DNA from: UBA4055 sp964648295
GTDB taxonomy: Bacteria > UBA4055
Length of the DNA stretch: 64,000 nucleotides
Assembly (NCBI GenBank): GCA_964648295.1
Contig: CAZYNH010000010.1
Span: 37,210-101,209, forward strand
Direction: 5' to 3'
Each line of letters opens with the position of its first letter. The stretch's first letter is position 1. The translations under genes were made by a program, and so were the position numbers. This document shows, piece after piece, positions 36,801 to 45,892 of the stretch. Under the pieces are notes generated by a model. That model ran no database searches. It saw only the letters and a list, made by a program, of their open reading frames with translations, and was not told where the DNA came from.

Positions 36801-37095
36801 CCCCTACAAAAAGGAAGTCTGTTCCTGATCCGCCGGGAAGTTCTCCGGATACCGCAGCCCTGCCGGTGCATGGGTCTTTAGTCTCATCGGGATTCCCGAA
36901 ATAACCTGTGTTGGTCACATTCATCCAGAACAGACCCGCCCTGTGCACCCTGTTGTACGGCTGGGGCGTATAGGTCTGTTTGGAATCTGCAGCCTGATCG
37001 TCCCCCGTTATCACTTTTGTCGGAGCCATTTCTGAAAAGGCCGGGATCATAAATGAAACCAGAGCGACCGCGATTAAAGCTTTTAAGATTCTCAT
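33829..37095 (-). CDS. Large secreted protein with FlgD-like C-terminal Ig domain
   Basis: The 1088-residue product has a signal peptide (about 1-21) and a very long beta-rich body. Near residue 510 it has a single dockerin-like calcium loop, DVNRDGIFDANDAVV. The C terminus has the pattern VVPNPYRGDEKYELMGW and later RVTERYQYGEYGISWDLIND with ASGIYIYSVQ, a FlgD-like Ig/sorting-type fold. This domain layout is common in surface proteins of FCB candidate phyla. Specific function is unknown. It is the second gene of the TonB-receptor operon. Confidence 0.8.
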   Translation of the reverse strand: MRILKALIAVALVSFMIPAFSEMAPTKVITGDDQAADSKQTYTPQPYNRVHRAGLFWMNVTNTGYFGNPDETKDPCTGRAAVSGELPGGSGTDFLFVGALWFGGYLDSVNVSINSTDATAFQGPLVSTSFEGWEGNPMPKETWPVNFISDPSGRTLGKITETSNVEGRISCLFEEVYDPRATAEEQFTLMYTDKFVQQNPYTGMDSHDKRQHIPLGIEVRQKSYAWSYDYAQKFVIIDYTLYNLNTSGKDIYNFFMGIYNDWDIGMTGGAWTYNHADDLGGFIEKWDKYIDPATGLQKTVELNLAWTADNDGRNYTGQDFYSATGEPGAGKPLDGATSIATVRVLRNPNPNLRYSFNVYVCNSGDEALDWGPRWQTGLHADWQYDLTKAQLGYDDNNQDGLTNDSNQPHVGGRTEGRPLGDKGKYMIMSNDEFDYNQTAIREVYLGYDEQVDGTPIPQAGKWQKYTTPIDVGQPGFGTIADGTIEKMNDLANGADTKFVLSFGPLGTETTANIAWDVNRDGIFDANDAVVANKKVWKFAHGDSLKLTLAFIVNENFHTDLDQDPNYSDKTVIDLEDGLDVTKFAKGWYDALYNVVWAERVYDIPMFDTKVTKFGETKGDGWYGEDIGADGLFGDLKKDTYCWWYNTDPALAQYTGPDAGEGDFELTTFTTPLTDIDGNVAINEDELLPYGRITASQDGVYGITGDAVNGDRDGYGYMVKYDKEGGLLPLGTWIRYGYHNDRLDVGDGVPDFTGPPPPPSPKIKITYNNSDVIIEWQSHEFFKNDEGYEAYTGPELFYDPFTRVKDFEGYQVQISPDLNSQNYVEVFSVDIVNYAYERVDLTGEYYDSPVSEDSAQTLIDAGLRTIVQEGKIWELRKFGDNRSIMENHDNPGIYTYTVNQEDVTIQTSSGPETVTVSKYRFVLHNRLYAQQNYIAVTASDFGDPKTGTPALKSNPAINGQSVIPTKLTGKKDVYVVPNPYRGDEKYELMGWENIDGADEWQEQDRKIVFLNVPLRSVLRIYTLAGDLVKTIAHNGNTRVTERYQYGEYGISWDLINDNNQAVASGIYIYSVQDVDDDGYEQIGKFVIIK

Positions 37096-37124
37096 CTAAT
37101 TATCTCCTGTTACATTAATATATA

Positions 37125-40100
37125 TTACCATGCGTAGCTAACTGCAAATCTGTAATGCCTTCTCTCAGCGATTCTGGACGGATCTTTGAAAATATCAACA
37201 AGGTTGGACCTTTCCGCCGATTGATCGTAGTAATAACTGCTTCTTTTCCACCAGCTTCCCGTATCCTGATAAACACTCATTACATTTATCTTATCGAACA
37301 GGTTATAGATGTTGAATTCAAATTTGAGTTTGCCGAATGACTGTCTGTTCTCACCGTCAAAAGCGAATGTCTTTGTAAACTTGAGGTCAGTGTTTGACGT
37401 CCAAGGCATCCTTTCCGAATTGGTCTCGATATCCTCGGCGGCAACCGTATTGCTGTAGTATTCTTTTGTAGGAGTGAACGGTTTTCCGCTTCCGAAATCG
37501 GTGCTCAAGCTGATAGTCCAGTCATCTGTATAAGGTGTGTTGAACAGAGTTTCGCCTTTACCGTAAACGAGAGTGAAATATGAGTTAAGAGAGTGTCTTT
37601 CATCCCAGTCGAGCGGGAATTCCTTGACCTCGTATTTGTCCTCGTCAAGATTGGATGTGGCGCTTGAAGATTTTCCGTATGCGTATGACAGGTTGTAAGA
37701 CAATCCCCACAGATAGTGATTGCTTAAGCTCTTGTCAACGGAAACTTCCACACCTCTTGATTTTCCGTAGTCAGAGTTGTACCATACGGTAGCGTTCGTT
37801 ACGCCGTACTCGTAAGTCTTTGTGTTGATCATATCATATATATCTTTGAAGTAACCTGTTATGTCTACCAGATACTCGCCGATCTCGTTCACAACACCAA
37901 GCTCGTACTGAACGTTCCTTTCATAACCGAGGTTCATGTTCCCAAAGAACGGGTTGGTTGTACCGGCTTTTGTATTCGGGTCAAATACCTGTGTATAGGT
38001 CGGAAGCTGATAAAGATGTCCGTAAGAGAAGAACAGCTTGGAAGTTTCAGATATGGAATGAGAAATACCGAATCTGGGGCTTACAGCCGTTTTATATTTG
38101 TCGATCTTCTCTTCGTAGCCGAATTTATCGGATCCGTCTGAGTTGTATTTTTCCTCATAATAATCTACCGCAGCGTCATCAAGAACTCTCATGTCAAGCC
38201 TAATACCCGCGTTAACCACGAGGTCTTCGAACTCCATTTTATCCTGGAGGAAGCATGAGAATTCTTTCGGTTTGTACTGATAGAATGTTTTCTCGGATCC
38301 TCTTGTGGGATAACGGTCGCCTTCAGTAACTTCATACTGGTCAGGATCGTAATAATAGAAAGGATTGAATATGCTGTAGTAGTCGAGATCGTTCATAGTG
38401 AACTCAAACCCTGTCTTGATCATGTGGAACCTGTTTATCTGGTTCGTATAGCTTCCTTTCAGTTTGATAACAGTATTGTCAAGGTCGCTGTAATTTATAC
38501 CGTTAAGATAATATCCCGGCAGAAGGAATCCGGTGTTCTTGTTCCATTCGTTATTATAATTGTAATCAACATACGATTCTCCCACCTCATAGGTATTATT
38601 GGATGGCTCGTATGTGCCGTTGTTATTGTTGTCCAGCCATGTTGAATAAACACCGTCATGGGTCATAGCCGAAATATTTGGCGGGTTCGAATACATCGCT
38701 ACGGGTGCTCTGTAGGTAGAATATGATCCCACGAATTCAACATAATCTGAAGGACTGTCTGACGGAGCGTGTCCTGTTGTCCATCCCAAAACTGCTTCGT
38801 CAGTACTTGAGCCGTTATGTCTCCATGCGCAGTAGGCCTCGAACTCATCAAAAACTCCGTCGTACCAGGAGTTGTAAACATCATTAAGCCTGGGGACCGT
38901 CTGCATTGTTGAACCGAGAGACGATCTGAGATCAGCAAAGATCTCTTTTGGATAATTCAATGTTATCTGGGAACTGTCTGCGTTTGGTGTTGCTGTTGCT
39001 TTGTAAAACTGGTTCGTTCTTATGAAATCTACCCTGTTCCAGAAAGCCGCTGAACCGCCGGGATAAAATTCTGTATAATCTATGCCGCCGGATTTCAGGA
39101 TCACTGTGTACTGACCTGATCCCTCATCCCAGTAGCCGTTAGCGACTTCAACGATCATGCCGTCGATCCTTTCTATCCTTTTCTGGTCAACGAAAGGTTC
39201 TCCTGTATCATTAAATATATCGCCGTCAATAAAAGGCTCGTCGCCTGAAACCCCGTAAATATACTCGTCATAATTCCCGTTACGGTTCGAATCATAATAA
39301 CCTTCGACAATTTCATTTGTCAGACAGTCGCCGTCGAAACCGGAATAAGAAGTCCCTCTTTCCCAGTAATCCCATCTGTTGTTGCCGTTGGAATCGTAAA
39401 GATAGTCGCCGTCCCACACGCCGTTGCCGTTAGCGTCATCAAAGGGTTCTCCCGAATCCCGGTTAGAATTACCGTTCAGGTCGGTAAAATTTTCCCTGTC
39501 AAAATAGCCGTTCATATTATTGTCAATATATCCCTCGGCGTCTCCGCCGTCCCTTATGCCATTTTTCAGGATATCATTTGTTGTGATGCTGAAAAAATCC
39601 ATCGGGTATTCCGGATTGTTGCTGTAAACGAACTCATCCGGCGTTTTGCCTCCGGGAAGACGCTCGAACTTCCTGTTAAAGTATGTGAATATAAGGTCAT
39701 AATAGCTCTGCTGGTTCAGTGTGTGTTTCCAGTTGATATTGAAAAGAGATACATCCGATACTGATTCTGTCGCTGTTTCGGGAGTGTATCTGTAAAACCA
39801 GTTAAAATCATAATTGTGTATCATGGTTTTAGTGTAAGATGCGCTCAGTTTCATTGTGGGGCTAAGATCGTAAGCGGATTTGAGTATGATGTTGAAATTA
39901 TTCTCTCTTTTCTGCGGCAGTTCGAATCCGAACCCTGTAAGATCGTAATCCCTGAACTTGAAGAAATCGCCGTCAGCGCTTCCGTTCTCCCTGTAAGACC
40001 TTCCGTATCCGTTCTGGAGAGTGAAATCCGTCGCGATATAGTATGTCGGTTTCATTCCGTTCATCGGAAGCGGGATCGGCCCGCTCAGGCTGAACTCGCC

Positions 40101-40862
40101 TCTGTTATAGTCAAGCTTGCTGTCGCCCATAAAACTGTCGGTCGCGTATTTAACATGACCGGAGGTTTTATTCTGGTCACCTATTTTCATAACAATGTTC
40201 ACGCTTCCTGAAAGCGCATCGCCGTATTCAGCGTCAGGAATTCCCTTATGAATGTTGAAAGCCTCCACGTTGGCGAAGTTAATTTCAACGGGATTCGATT
40301 TCGCTCCTGTAGGGTCACCCACAGATATACCGTCTATTACATAATTCACCTCGCCGGACCTTCCTCCTCTGAAGTGAAGTTCTCCGTCAGCGTCGGTTTT
40401 AATACCTGCCGTTCCTTTCAGAACATCTTCAACCTGCGTAACCGCGAGAGTCGCAATATTTCCCATGTCAACAGACCTTACAGATGTGGTCACATCTTTT
40501 TCCACTTTCTGCTCCATGACCACTTCGGCAACGATCTCCTGAAGCTCTATGACCTCTGAAGACATTTTGAAATTCTGAGTTGTGGTCAAACCTACTCTGA
40601 CTTTCACTTCTTTTGCTTCTTTTGGCGCATAACCCACAAATTCGGCCTTAAGGGTGTATGTGCCCGCCCTGACGCCGATAATGTAGTAGTACCCGTCCTC
40701 ATCAGCCTCAGCTCCCCATGTTGTTCCAACAACAACAATGTTCGCTCCGGGCAAAGGGTCTCCCTGCTCGTCAAGGACTACACCCTTGATCTTTCCGGTC
40801 GTTTGAGAGAACAGGACTGTTGCGAATAGGGTGATCATCATTAAGACGATACTTCTTTTCAT
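37125..40862 (-). CDS. TonB-dependent receptor with N-terminal carboxypeptidase-regulatory domain
   Basis: The 1245-residue product has a signal peptide, a carboxypeptidase-regulatory-like domain (about 22-100, GKIKGVVLDEQGDPLPGANI), a plug domain (about 130-230, with VEDVLKGTAGI and FRGGRSGEVNYVIDGISVGD) and a C-terminal beta-barrel ending in the aromatic FAVSYAW. A stretch at about residues 434-560 carries repeated Asp/Asn/Gly loops such as DSNGNNRWD and DSNRNGNYD, which look like calcium-binding repeats inserted in an extracellular loop. The receptor imports or exports an unknown substrate. It is the first gene of an operon with three or four downstream surface genes. Confidence 0.93.
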   Translation of the reverse strand: MKRSIVLMMITLFATVLFSQTTGKIKGVVLDEQGDPLPGANIVVVGTTWGAEADEDGYYYIIGVRAGTYTLKAEFVGYAPKEAKEVKVRVGLTTTQNFKMSSEVIELQEIVAEVVMEQKVEKDVTTSVRSVDMGNIATLAVTQVEDVLKGTAGIKTDADGELHFRGGRSGEVNYVIDGISVGDPTGAKSNPVEINFANVEAFNIHKGIPDAEYGDALSGSVNIVMKIGDQNKTSGHVKYATDSFMGDSKLDYNRGEFSLSGPIPLPMNGMKPTYYIATDFTLQNGYGRSYRENGSADGDFFKFRDYDLTGFGFELPQKRENNFNIILKSAYDLSPTMKLSASYTKTMIHNYDFNWFYRYTPETATESVSDVSLFNINWKHTLNQQSYYDLIFTYFNRKFERLPGGKTPDEFVYSNNPEYPMDFFSITTNDILKNGIRDGGDAEGYIDNNMNGYFDRENFTDLNGNSNRDSGEPFDDANGNGVWDGDYLYDSNGNNRWDYWERGTSYSGFDGDCLTNEIVEGYYDSNRNGNYDEYIYGVSGDEPFIDGDIFNDTGEPFVDQKRIERIDGMIVEVANGYWDEGSGQYTVILKSGGIDYTEFYPGGSAAFWNRVDFIRTNQFYKATATPNADSSQITLNYPKEIFADLRSSLGSTMQTVPRLNDVYNSWYDGVFDEFEAYCAWRHNGSSTDEAVLGWTTGHAPSDSPSDYVEFVGSYSTYRAPVAMYSNPPNISAMTHDGVYSTWLDNNNNGTYEPSNNTYEVGESYVDYNYNNEWNKNTGFLLPGYYLNGINYSDLDNTVIKLKGSYTNQINRFHMIKTGFEFTMNDLDYYSIFNPFYYYDPDQYEVTEGDRYPTRGSEKTFYQYKPKEFSCFLQDKMEFEDLVVNAGIRLDMRVLDDAAVDYYEEKYNSDGSDKFGYEEKIDKYKTAVSPRFGISHSISETSKLFFSYGHLYQLPTYTQVFDPNTKAGTTNPFFGNMNLGYERNVQYELGVVNEIGEYLVDITGYFKDIYDMINTKTYEYGVTNATVWYNSDYGKSRGVEVSVDKSLSNHYLWGLSYNLSYAYGKSSSATSNLDEDKYEVKEFPLDWDERHSLNSYFTLVYGKGETLFNTPYTDDWTISLSTDFGSGKPFTPTKEYYSNTVAAEDIETNSERMPWTSNTDLKFTKTFAFDGENRQSFGKLKFEFNIYNLFDKINVMSVYQDTGSWWKRSSYYYDQSAERSNLVDIFKDPSRIAERRHYRFAVSYAW

Positions 40863-40944
40863 AACTCACTCCATCGTTATTTTTAATAGGTTTTCTGCAT
40901 AACTCCATGCCCGCCGTTTGCAGTTTCCACGCGGGTCACTGCAT

Positions 40945-40973
40945 AATATATGTTTATAATATTAAAATCGCAA
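40945..40973 (-). promoter_or_regulatory. Promoter of the TonB-receptor operon
   Basis: Minus strand TTGCGA, 17 bases, TATATT. Transcription would start about 76 bases before the receptor ATG. This lies in the 237-base gap that separates the receptor from the plus-strand SH3-like gene; I see no other firm element in that gap. Confidence 0.55.
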
Positions 40974-41099
40974 ATCAAAATATTTTTTTTTTCAATGATC
41001 GTTTTTTATACCGGTATTGATTTTAACGGGCTTTTGCGTTATCTTAACCTGTGTTTTGACCAGTTATTAACAAGCGGAGCCTGCATAATGAGAGGAAAT

Positions 41100-42290
41100 A
41101 TGAAAATAAAAATAACGGCGGTTGCATTTTGTATTCTAATTTTCGAACTGATGTCACAGGAAAAGGGTATAAGAAGATCTGTATCGGACGACAGAACCGG
41201 ACAGGTGTTCAATAATTTCAGAACTGATTCGACAGAGGCGGTATTTTCACAGATCCTCGCCCCGAATGAGTTCTTGTACGACAGCCCGAAAAATAATGCT
41301 GAAGCTGTTTATACTCTTGATAAAGATGTATTTGTTGAGGTAGCGGACGATACGGGCGGGAGTTTCATAAAGATCAGAGTGTTGGATAAGTTCCACGGAA
41401 TTATTGAGGGATGGGTAAGGTCGAAAGCACTGAAGAGAGACAGGTATTTCGGAAGGCCTTTCGGAACTTCCGCAAAACTTTCGAAAAATCTTGCTCTTGA
41501 CCTCAAAATAAACCCTCACTGGGTTAAGACCGGGCAGGCGACGGTATTCTCGGACAGCTCCCTTGCATCTCCCTCAGCATTACTAAAGACCGGCGACGTT
41601 GTCTATGTGGACAAATTTTATAAGGACAGCATCCGGGCGGTTTATTTTAATATTTCAGGGACAGACCTGTCTCACGGTTTTATACATGTATCAGATATTT
41701 CAGAACTTGCGTTGCTCAGCGGGGCGTCTTCCGACACCGGATCGCTTTTTAAAAAATATGATCCGATACTTCTGAGGAACGATATCGACAGGGCGGGTTT
41801 CGTCTCATACAAAGGCATCACTTTTAAAAATACAGCCGCAACAGAGTTCACTGAAGACAAATTATGCAGAGAAAGGTCGGCGGACACTCTTTTTTACAGA
41901 TCTACGCTGAGTTCCGACCCGACAGATATCCGGAAAAGGACTGAAGTGAGGAACAGCAATGAAAGGCCTTTCATTGCGATGTACAGATTCCTGCCTGACG
42001 AAACCATCTTTACAAGCATGGACTCTGTAAAATGCAAAGTACTTGAGATAGTATCAGTCCCCCGAAGCGCAAAGATAGTATTGAACGGCATCGAGGAGTC
42101 GTCTGTTTCCAATTCCATAACAAAACTATATATATCTTCTCTTGAAAAATTCGGGATGGACATTGTCTTCCAGAGGGAGACAAACGAGTACACATTCAGC
42201 TACAAAAAAGATCTCAGCGGAACGGTGTTCGACACACAAACAGATTCGGAAAAAACGCTTAAGAGGCTGATAGCTTTCAGGAAACATTAG
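41100..42290 (+). CDS. Secreted SH3-like domain protein
   Basis: A 396-residue protein with a signal peptide starting MKIKITAVAFCILIFELM, preceded by GAGAGGAA. The region at about residues 60-115 is SH3b-like (VEVADDTGGSFIKIRVLDK then GIIEGWVRSKAL), and about 130-195 may be a second SH3-like unit (TGQATVFSDSSLASPSALLK, then GFIHVSDI). The rest has no known motif. SH3b domains often bind cell-wall peptides. It stands alone on its strand; its last 14 bases overlap the end of the convergent ABC-2/CPBP gene. Confidence 0.75.
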   Translation: MKIKITAVAFCILIFELMSQEKGIRRSVSDDRTGQVFNNFRTDSTEAVFSQILAPNEFLYDSPKNNAEAVYTLDKDVFVEVADDTGGSFIKIRVLDKFHGIIEGWVRSKALKRDRYFGRPFGTSAKLSKNLALDLKINPHWVKTGQATVFSDSSLASPSALLKTGDVVYVDKFYKDSIRAVYFNISGTDLSHGFIHVSDISELALLSGASSDTGSLFKKYDPILLRNDIDRAGFVSYKGITFKNTAATEFTEDKLCRERSADTLFYRSTLSSDPTDIRKRTEVRNSNERPFIAMYRFLPDETIFTSMDSVKCKVLEIVSVPRSAKIVLNGIEESSVSNSITKLYISSLEKFGMDIVFQRETNEYTFSYKKDLSGTVFDTQTDSEKTLKRLIAFRKH

Positions 42291-44202
42291 ATATCCTGCT
42301 CTTTCTCAGCACAAATAATACCGAGAAAATCACAGGGACAGTCATAAAACATGCGAATGTCCGGTCGGATAACAGAATGCTGTCCTGGGGCAAATCCCCT
42401 CGTTTGAGCATGAACATTATCAGAACAGAATAGAAATTGTTGGTAAAATGCATTATTACCGCAGGTATAATTGACCCTGAAGAAACTGTCAGAAGTCCCA
42501 TCAGCACGCCCAGAACACCCGTCTCGAACATTGTAAATATGTTAAGATGCATCGCGCCGAACATCAGGCCGGTTACAAAAATTAGAGCTGTCTTTGAATA
42601 TTTACTTTCCATCATCTCAAAAAATACTCCTCTGAAAGTGAACTCTTCGAATACGGCAGGGAGCACAGCGATGAGAAAAATGGCGGATACTATACTCAGT
42701 TCGCCGATTTTTGTGGTCATAATATCGGTATCTTTAATAATGTCCGGGACGGGAAATATTTCAAGAAGCTGCTCTGAGACAAGAGTTATTGGATACCTTG
42801 AGGTGAGACCCAGTACAACAGAGGCAGGAATGAAATATACCGGAAATTTTCTTATTTTCAGTACATCGGAGAAAGGTTGATTTATCAGCATTTTCATTAT
42901 CAGAACGAACCCGCCAAGTATCAGTACCTGTGAATAAATAAGCCCGGATACAATATCTTTACCCTGCAGGTATCCTCCGACAAGCATATAGGATACAACC
43001 AGTACTCCGAAGACCGTGAAAGACGCGCCTCTAGAAAAACCTTTCCTCGCTATGTCCATATCCGTGTTCTTTTCCAGAATGTCTTCACCGTTGAGATAGC
43101 CTGATGAACTTTTAATTACCGCTGACGAATATAAAATGTTGAGAAATATAACCATAACCGAATTGAAAAGCTCTATATCACCCCTGATCAGCGATTTGAT
43201 CAATCCTGCTGTATTCACTACGGGGATCAGAAGAAGTCCTCTTTTTATTTCAATACTTTCGAAAGTCCCCATCATGCCCAGTATAAGATATGTTATCATG
43301 ACCGGAAGAAAAACAAGCTGTCCCGAAGAGGACGACTTGAGCCTGCATGAGACGAACACTGAAACCGAGGAGATAAAAAGCGACAGCGTCAGCAGAAGAG
43401 GTATCAGTACCGAGATCTGATCCGCGTCAAGAATAATATTAAAGCTCATCGAACCTGTAAGTTTACCGTAGAAAAAGAATGAAACGAGTTCGAGCGCGGA
43501 CATTATCAGGCCCGCGATCATGACTATGCTCATTTTGCCGTAAATAATATCCTTACGGTTCATCCCTGACGATAGAAGGGATTCCAGAGTGTTATTGTCT
43601 TTCTCACCCAATATAACATAATTAGAAATAACGAATGTACCCAGAACGAGAACTATTATTATCGTTAAAGGCAGAACTCCCGAGTTCTGAGAATTTACCA
43701 TTTCCCTTTCTGTCGCCGTGTTCCTGATCTCCGGAACGGAAGACAGAAAATATTCTTCTACACCTATCTCTTCATATCTCTGCCCGGCTATCACTTTCCT
43801 GAGCTCGCTCAACCTCTTCTTAAAAGCTCCCGCCTGAATGTTCTGCCTGTCTTTCTTCGATGAGTAATTTATGATAACGGTCCCGGCCGAGTCGCTCGCA
43901 ATAGAAGTCAGTACGGCGGGATATATACTGAGCAGAGAATCGATGCTTGAACCTTCTCTCGCATAAACTACGGTAAAAATACTGTCACTTTCCAGGCCGG
44001 ACAATATCTGTTTCAAAAAAGATCCGTCATAAGAAACTATTTCTGTTTTTTCCTCAAATATCTTTTCGATCCTCGATGCTACAGCTTTAGTGAGAACACC
44101 GTTTATAAGAGGAAATATTACCAGCGGCAGTACAAACACAAGAATTATAGTTTTCTTGTCCCTCAACAGCTGCTTTATTTCATATTTTAGTATTTTTTTC
44201 AT
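42277..44202 (-). CDS. ABC-2 permease fused to a CPBP intramembrane protease domain
   Basis: The 641-residue membrane protein has an N-terminal ABC-2/NatB-like permease half (first helix, large extracytoplasmic loop to about 180, then a helix bundle) and a C-terminal CPBP (Abi/Rce1-like) domain. The CPBP signature is EEFTFRGVFFE, followed by MHLNIF and MHFTNNFY, supplying the E-E-x3-R and two histidine motifs. This fusion class is known beside NatA-type ATPases, but no ATPase gene is next to it. The second ATG is preferred because a strong promoter would leave almost no leader for the first. Role in sodium export or membrane proteolysis cannot be decided. Confidence 0.85.
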   Translation of the reverse strand: MKKILKYEIKQLLRDKKTIILVFVLPLVIFPLINGVLTKAVASRIEKIFEEKTEIVSYDGSFLKQILSGLESDSIFTVVYAREGSSIDSLLSIYPAVLTSIASDSAGTVIINYSSKKDRQNIQAGAFKKRLSELRKVIAGQRYEEIGVEEYFLSSVPEIRNTATEREMVNSQNSGVLPLTIIIVLVLGTFVISNYVILGEKDNNTLESLLSSGMNRKDIIYGKMSIVMIAGLIMSALELVSFFFYGKLTGSMSFNIILDADQISVLIPLLLTLSLFISSVSVFVSCRLKSSSSGQLVFLPVMITYLILGMMGTFESIEIKRGLLLIPVVNTAGLIKSLIRGDIELFNSVMVIFLNILYSSAVIKSSSGYLNGEDILEKNTDMDIARKGFSRGASFTVFGVLVVSYMLVGGYLQGKDIVSGLIYSQVLILGGFVLIMKMLINQPFSDVLKIRKFPVYFIPASVVLGLTSRYPITLVSEQLLEIFPVPDIIKDTDIMTTKIGELSIVSAIFLIAVLPAVFEEFTFRGVFFEMMESKYSKTALIFVTGLMFGAMHLNIFTMFETGVLGVLMGLLTVSSGSIIPAVIMHFTNNFYSVLIMFMLKRGDLPQDSILLSDRTFACFMTVPVIFSVLFVLRKSRISNVS

Positions 44203-44225
44203 CTTCATTCCCGGCTACCGGTTGA

Positions 44226-44254
44226 ATTATAATTTTTTATTTCCCAAATATCAA
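44226..44254 (-). promoter_or_regulatory. Promoter of the ABC-2/CPBP gene
   Basis: Minus strand TTGATA, 17 bases, TATAAT, the best -10 match in the window. The start would be near 44218, so the leader is only about 16 bases if translation begins at 44202. Confidence 0.65.
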
Positions 44255-44295
44255 TTGTTTTGTTAAATTACAGGGCGTTTAAAACAAGGGTAAAA

Positions 44296-44841
44296 ATGGA
44301 AGCCTCAAAACCCGGGGACGGCGGGTTGTTCATATTTCTTCCGGACGGGATTTCATCAAGGATCCAGTCCTGGCACAGTCAGTTCAAGGAGTATATAAAG
44401 ATGCCCAAACCTCATCTGACGCTCATGTATCCGCCGTACATCAGAAGGGACGACTGGCTAAAATACAGGCCTGAAGTGGTAAAAAGCGTAAGGAACATCG
44501 CACCATTCGAAATTGAATTTACAAGAACCGGTTATTTCAAAGACCCGTATTTTTTATACATAGCTCCGGACAGAACCGAAGAGCTAAGTCTGCTGAACAC
44601 ATATCTGTCCGCCATATGCCCTGAAAATATTCAGGGATTGAATCTTGAGCCCTTCATACCCCACGCTTCCATAGGGACTTTTCCAACGGAGGAATCAACT
44701 TTGTATGCCCGGAAACAGCTTGAGTCCTTTATGAGCGCGACAGATCTGAAATTTACAGTCCGCGAGATCTTTTATACCGTTCTTGACACGGACATCAGGT
44801 GGAAGATCCACGATATTATTTCTCTTGGAAGGAACAAATGA
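44296..44841 (+). CDS. 2'-5' RNA ligase/2H phosphoesterase family protein
   Basis: A 181-residue protein with the two H-x-T/S motifs of the 2H superfamily: HLT at 40-42 (in PKPHLTLMYPP) and HAS at 123-125 (in FIPHASIGTF). Such enzymes hydrolyse or form 2',5' bonds or cyclic phosphates in RNA. I start at the ATG with AAGGG upstream, since the upstream in-frame starts are TTG or unsupported. It overlaps tsaD by four bases (ATGA). Confidence 0.85.
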   Translation: MEASKPGDGGLFIFLPDGISSRIQSWHSQFKEYIKMPKPHLTLMYPPYIRRDDWLKYRPEVVKSVRNIAPFEIEFTRTGYFKDPYFLYIAPDRTEELSLLNTYLSAICPENIQGLNLEPFIPHASIGTFPTEESTLYARKQLESFMSATDLKFTVREIFYTVLDTDIRWKIHDIISLGRNK

Positions 44842-45851
44842 TTATTCTCGGGATCGAATCATCCTGCGACGACACTTCGGTTTCCGTTCTAAAGGACGGA
44901 AAGATACTTTCAGTCGCGACAAATACCCAGCTGGAGCATATCGGGTTCGGCGGCGTGATACCTGAGATCGCGTCAAGAGCGCATCTTAAGTTTTTCCCGG
45001 CCGTTCTTGAAAAAGCCCTTAGAGACGCCGGAATAAAAAAAGAAGACATTGACGCTGTCGGGGTCACTTACGGGCCGGGGCTGGTAGGATGCCTTCTTGT
45101 AGGCGTAAATTTCGCTAAAGGCCTGGCTTTTTCGCTTTCCGTACCTGTTGTGCCGGTCAATCATATAGAGGCTCATATCTCGGCGAACTTCATTGAGCAC
45201 CCGGACATTAACTACCCGTTCATTGTTCTCGTTGTGTCCGGAGGCCATACGGAGCTCATTTTTGTTCCCGAATACGGCAGATATGAGCTTATAGGCAAAA
45301 CGCTGGATGACGCCGCCGGTGAATGTATCGACAAAGTCTCAAAGATGCTGGGACTGGGATTCCCGGGAGGAAGGATAATTGACGAACTTTCCGCAAAGGG
45401 AGACAGCAGCTTCATCAGGTTCCCCAGAGGCATGAAAAACAGCCTCGATTTCAGCTTCAGCGGGCTTAAAACAGCCGTGAAGTATTATATTGAAAAGCAG
45501 AACCCGGGTTTTTTAAGCGCGAATATGAACAACATAGCGGCATCTTTCCTTGATTCCGTAACGGATTCTCTTACCGAAAAGCTTTTCAGGGCTGTCAGAG
45601 AGTACAAAGTTACTACTGTTCTTCTTGCGGGCGGGGTTTCGGCTAATTCGGTTCTGAGAAAAAAAGTTTCTGATTTTGCATTGAAGAAAAAAATTAAATT
45701 CCATTATCCTTCCCCAAAATACTGCACCGACAACGCCGCCATGGTTGCAATGACCGCATACCTTAAGATCTTAGTATCGGGAAAAGAAGCTTACCTTTCC
45801 GGGCACGAACTCGATGCGGTCCCATTTTTAAAGCTTTCTGAAAAAATATAA
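44838..45851 (+). CDS. tsaD: tRNA N6-threonylcarbamoyladenosine transferase TsaD
   Basis: TsaD transfers the threonylcarbamoyl group onto A37 of ANN-decoding tRNAs, together with TsaB and TsaE. The product of 337 residues begins MIILGIESSCDDTSVSVL and has the metal motif NHIEAH (108-113; H109 and H113) and the ASKHA-fold sequence LDFSFSGLKTAVKYYIE. The start overlaps the 2H gene stop and is preceded by GGAAGGA. A Sua5/YciO gene, which may supply threonylcarbamoyl-AMP, lies 1.1 kb downstream. Confidence 0.97.
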   Translation: MIILGIESSCDDTSVSVLKDGKILSVATNTQLEHIGFGGVIPEIASRAHLKFFPAVLEKALRDAGIKKEDIDAVGVTYGPGLVGCLLVGVNFAKGLAFSLSVPVVPVNHIEAHISANFIEHPDINYPFIVLVVSGGHTELIFVPEYGRYELIGKTLDDAAGECIDKVSKMLGLGFPGGRIIDELSAKGDSSFIRFPRGMKNSLDFSFSGLKTAVKYYIEKQNPGFLSANMNNIAASFLDSVTDSLTEKLFRAVREYKVTTVLLAGGVSANSVLRKKVSDFALKKKIKFHYPSPKYCTDNAAMVAMTAYLKILVSGKEAYLSGHELDAVPFLKLSEKI

Positions 45852-45892
45852 AATTTTCCGATAGATTTTTAACAATTTATTCCGTATATTTT

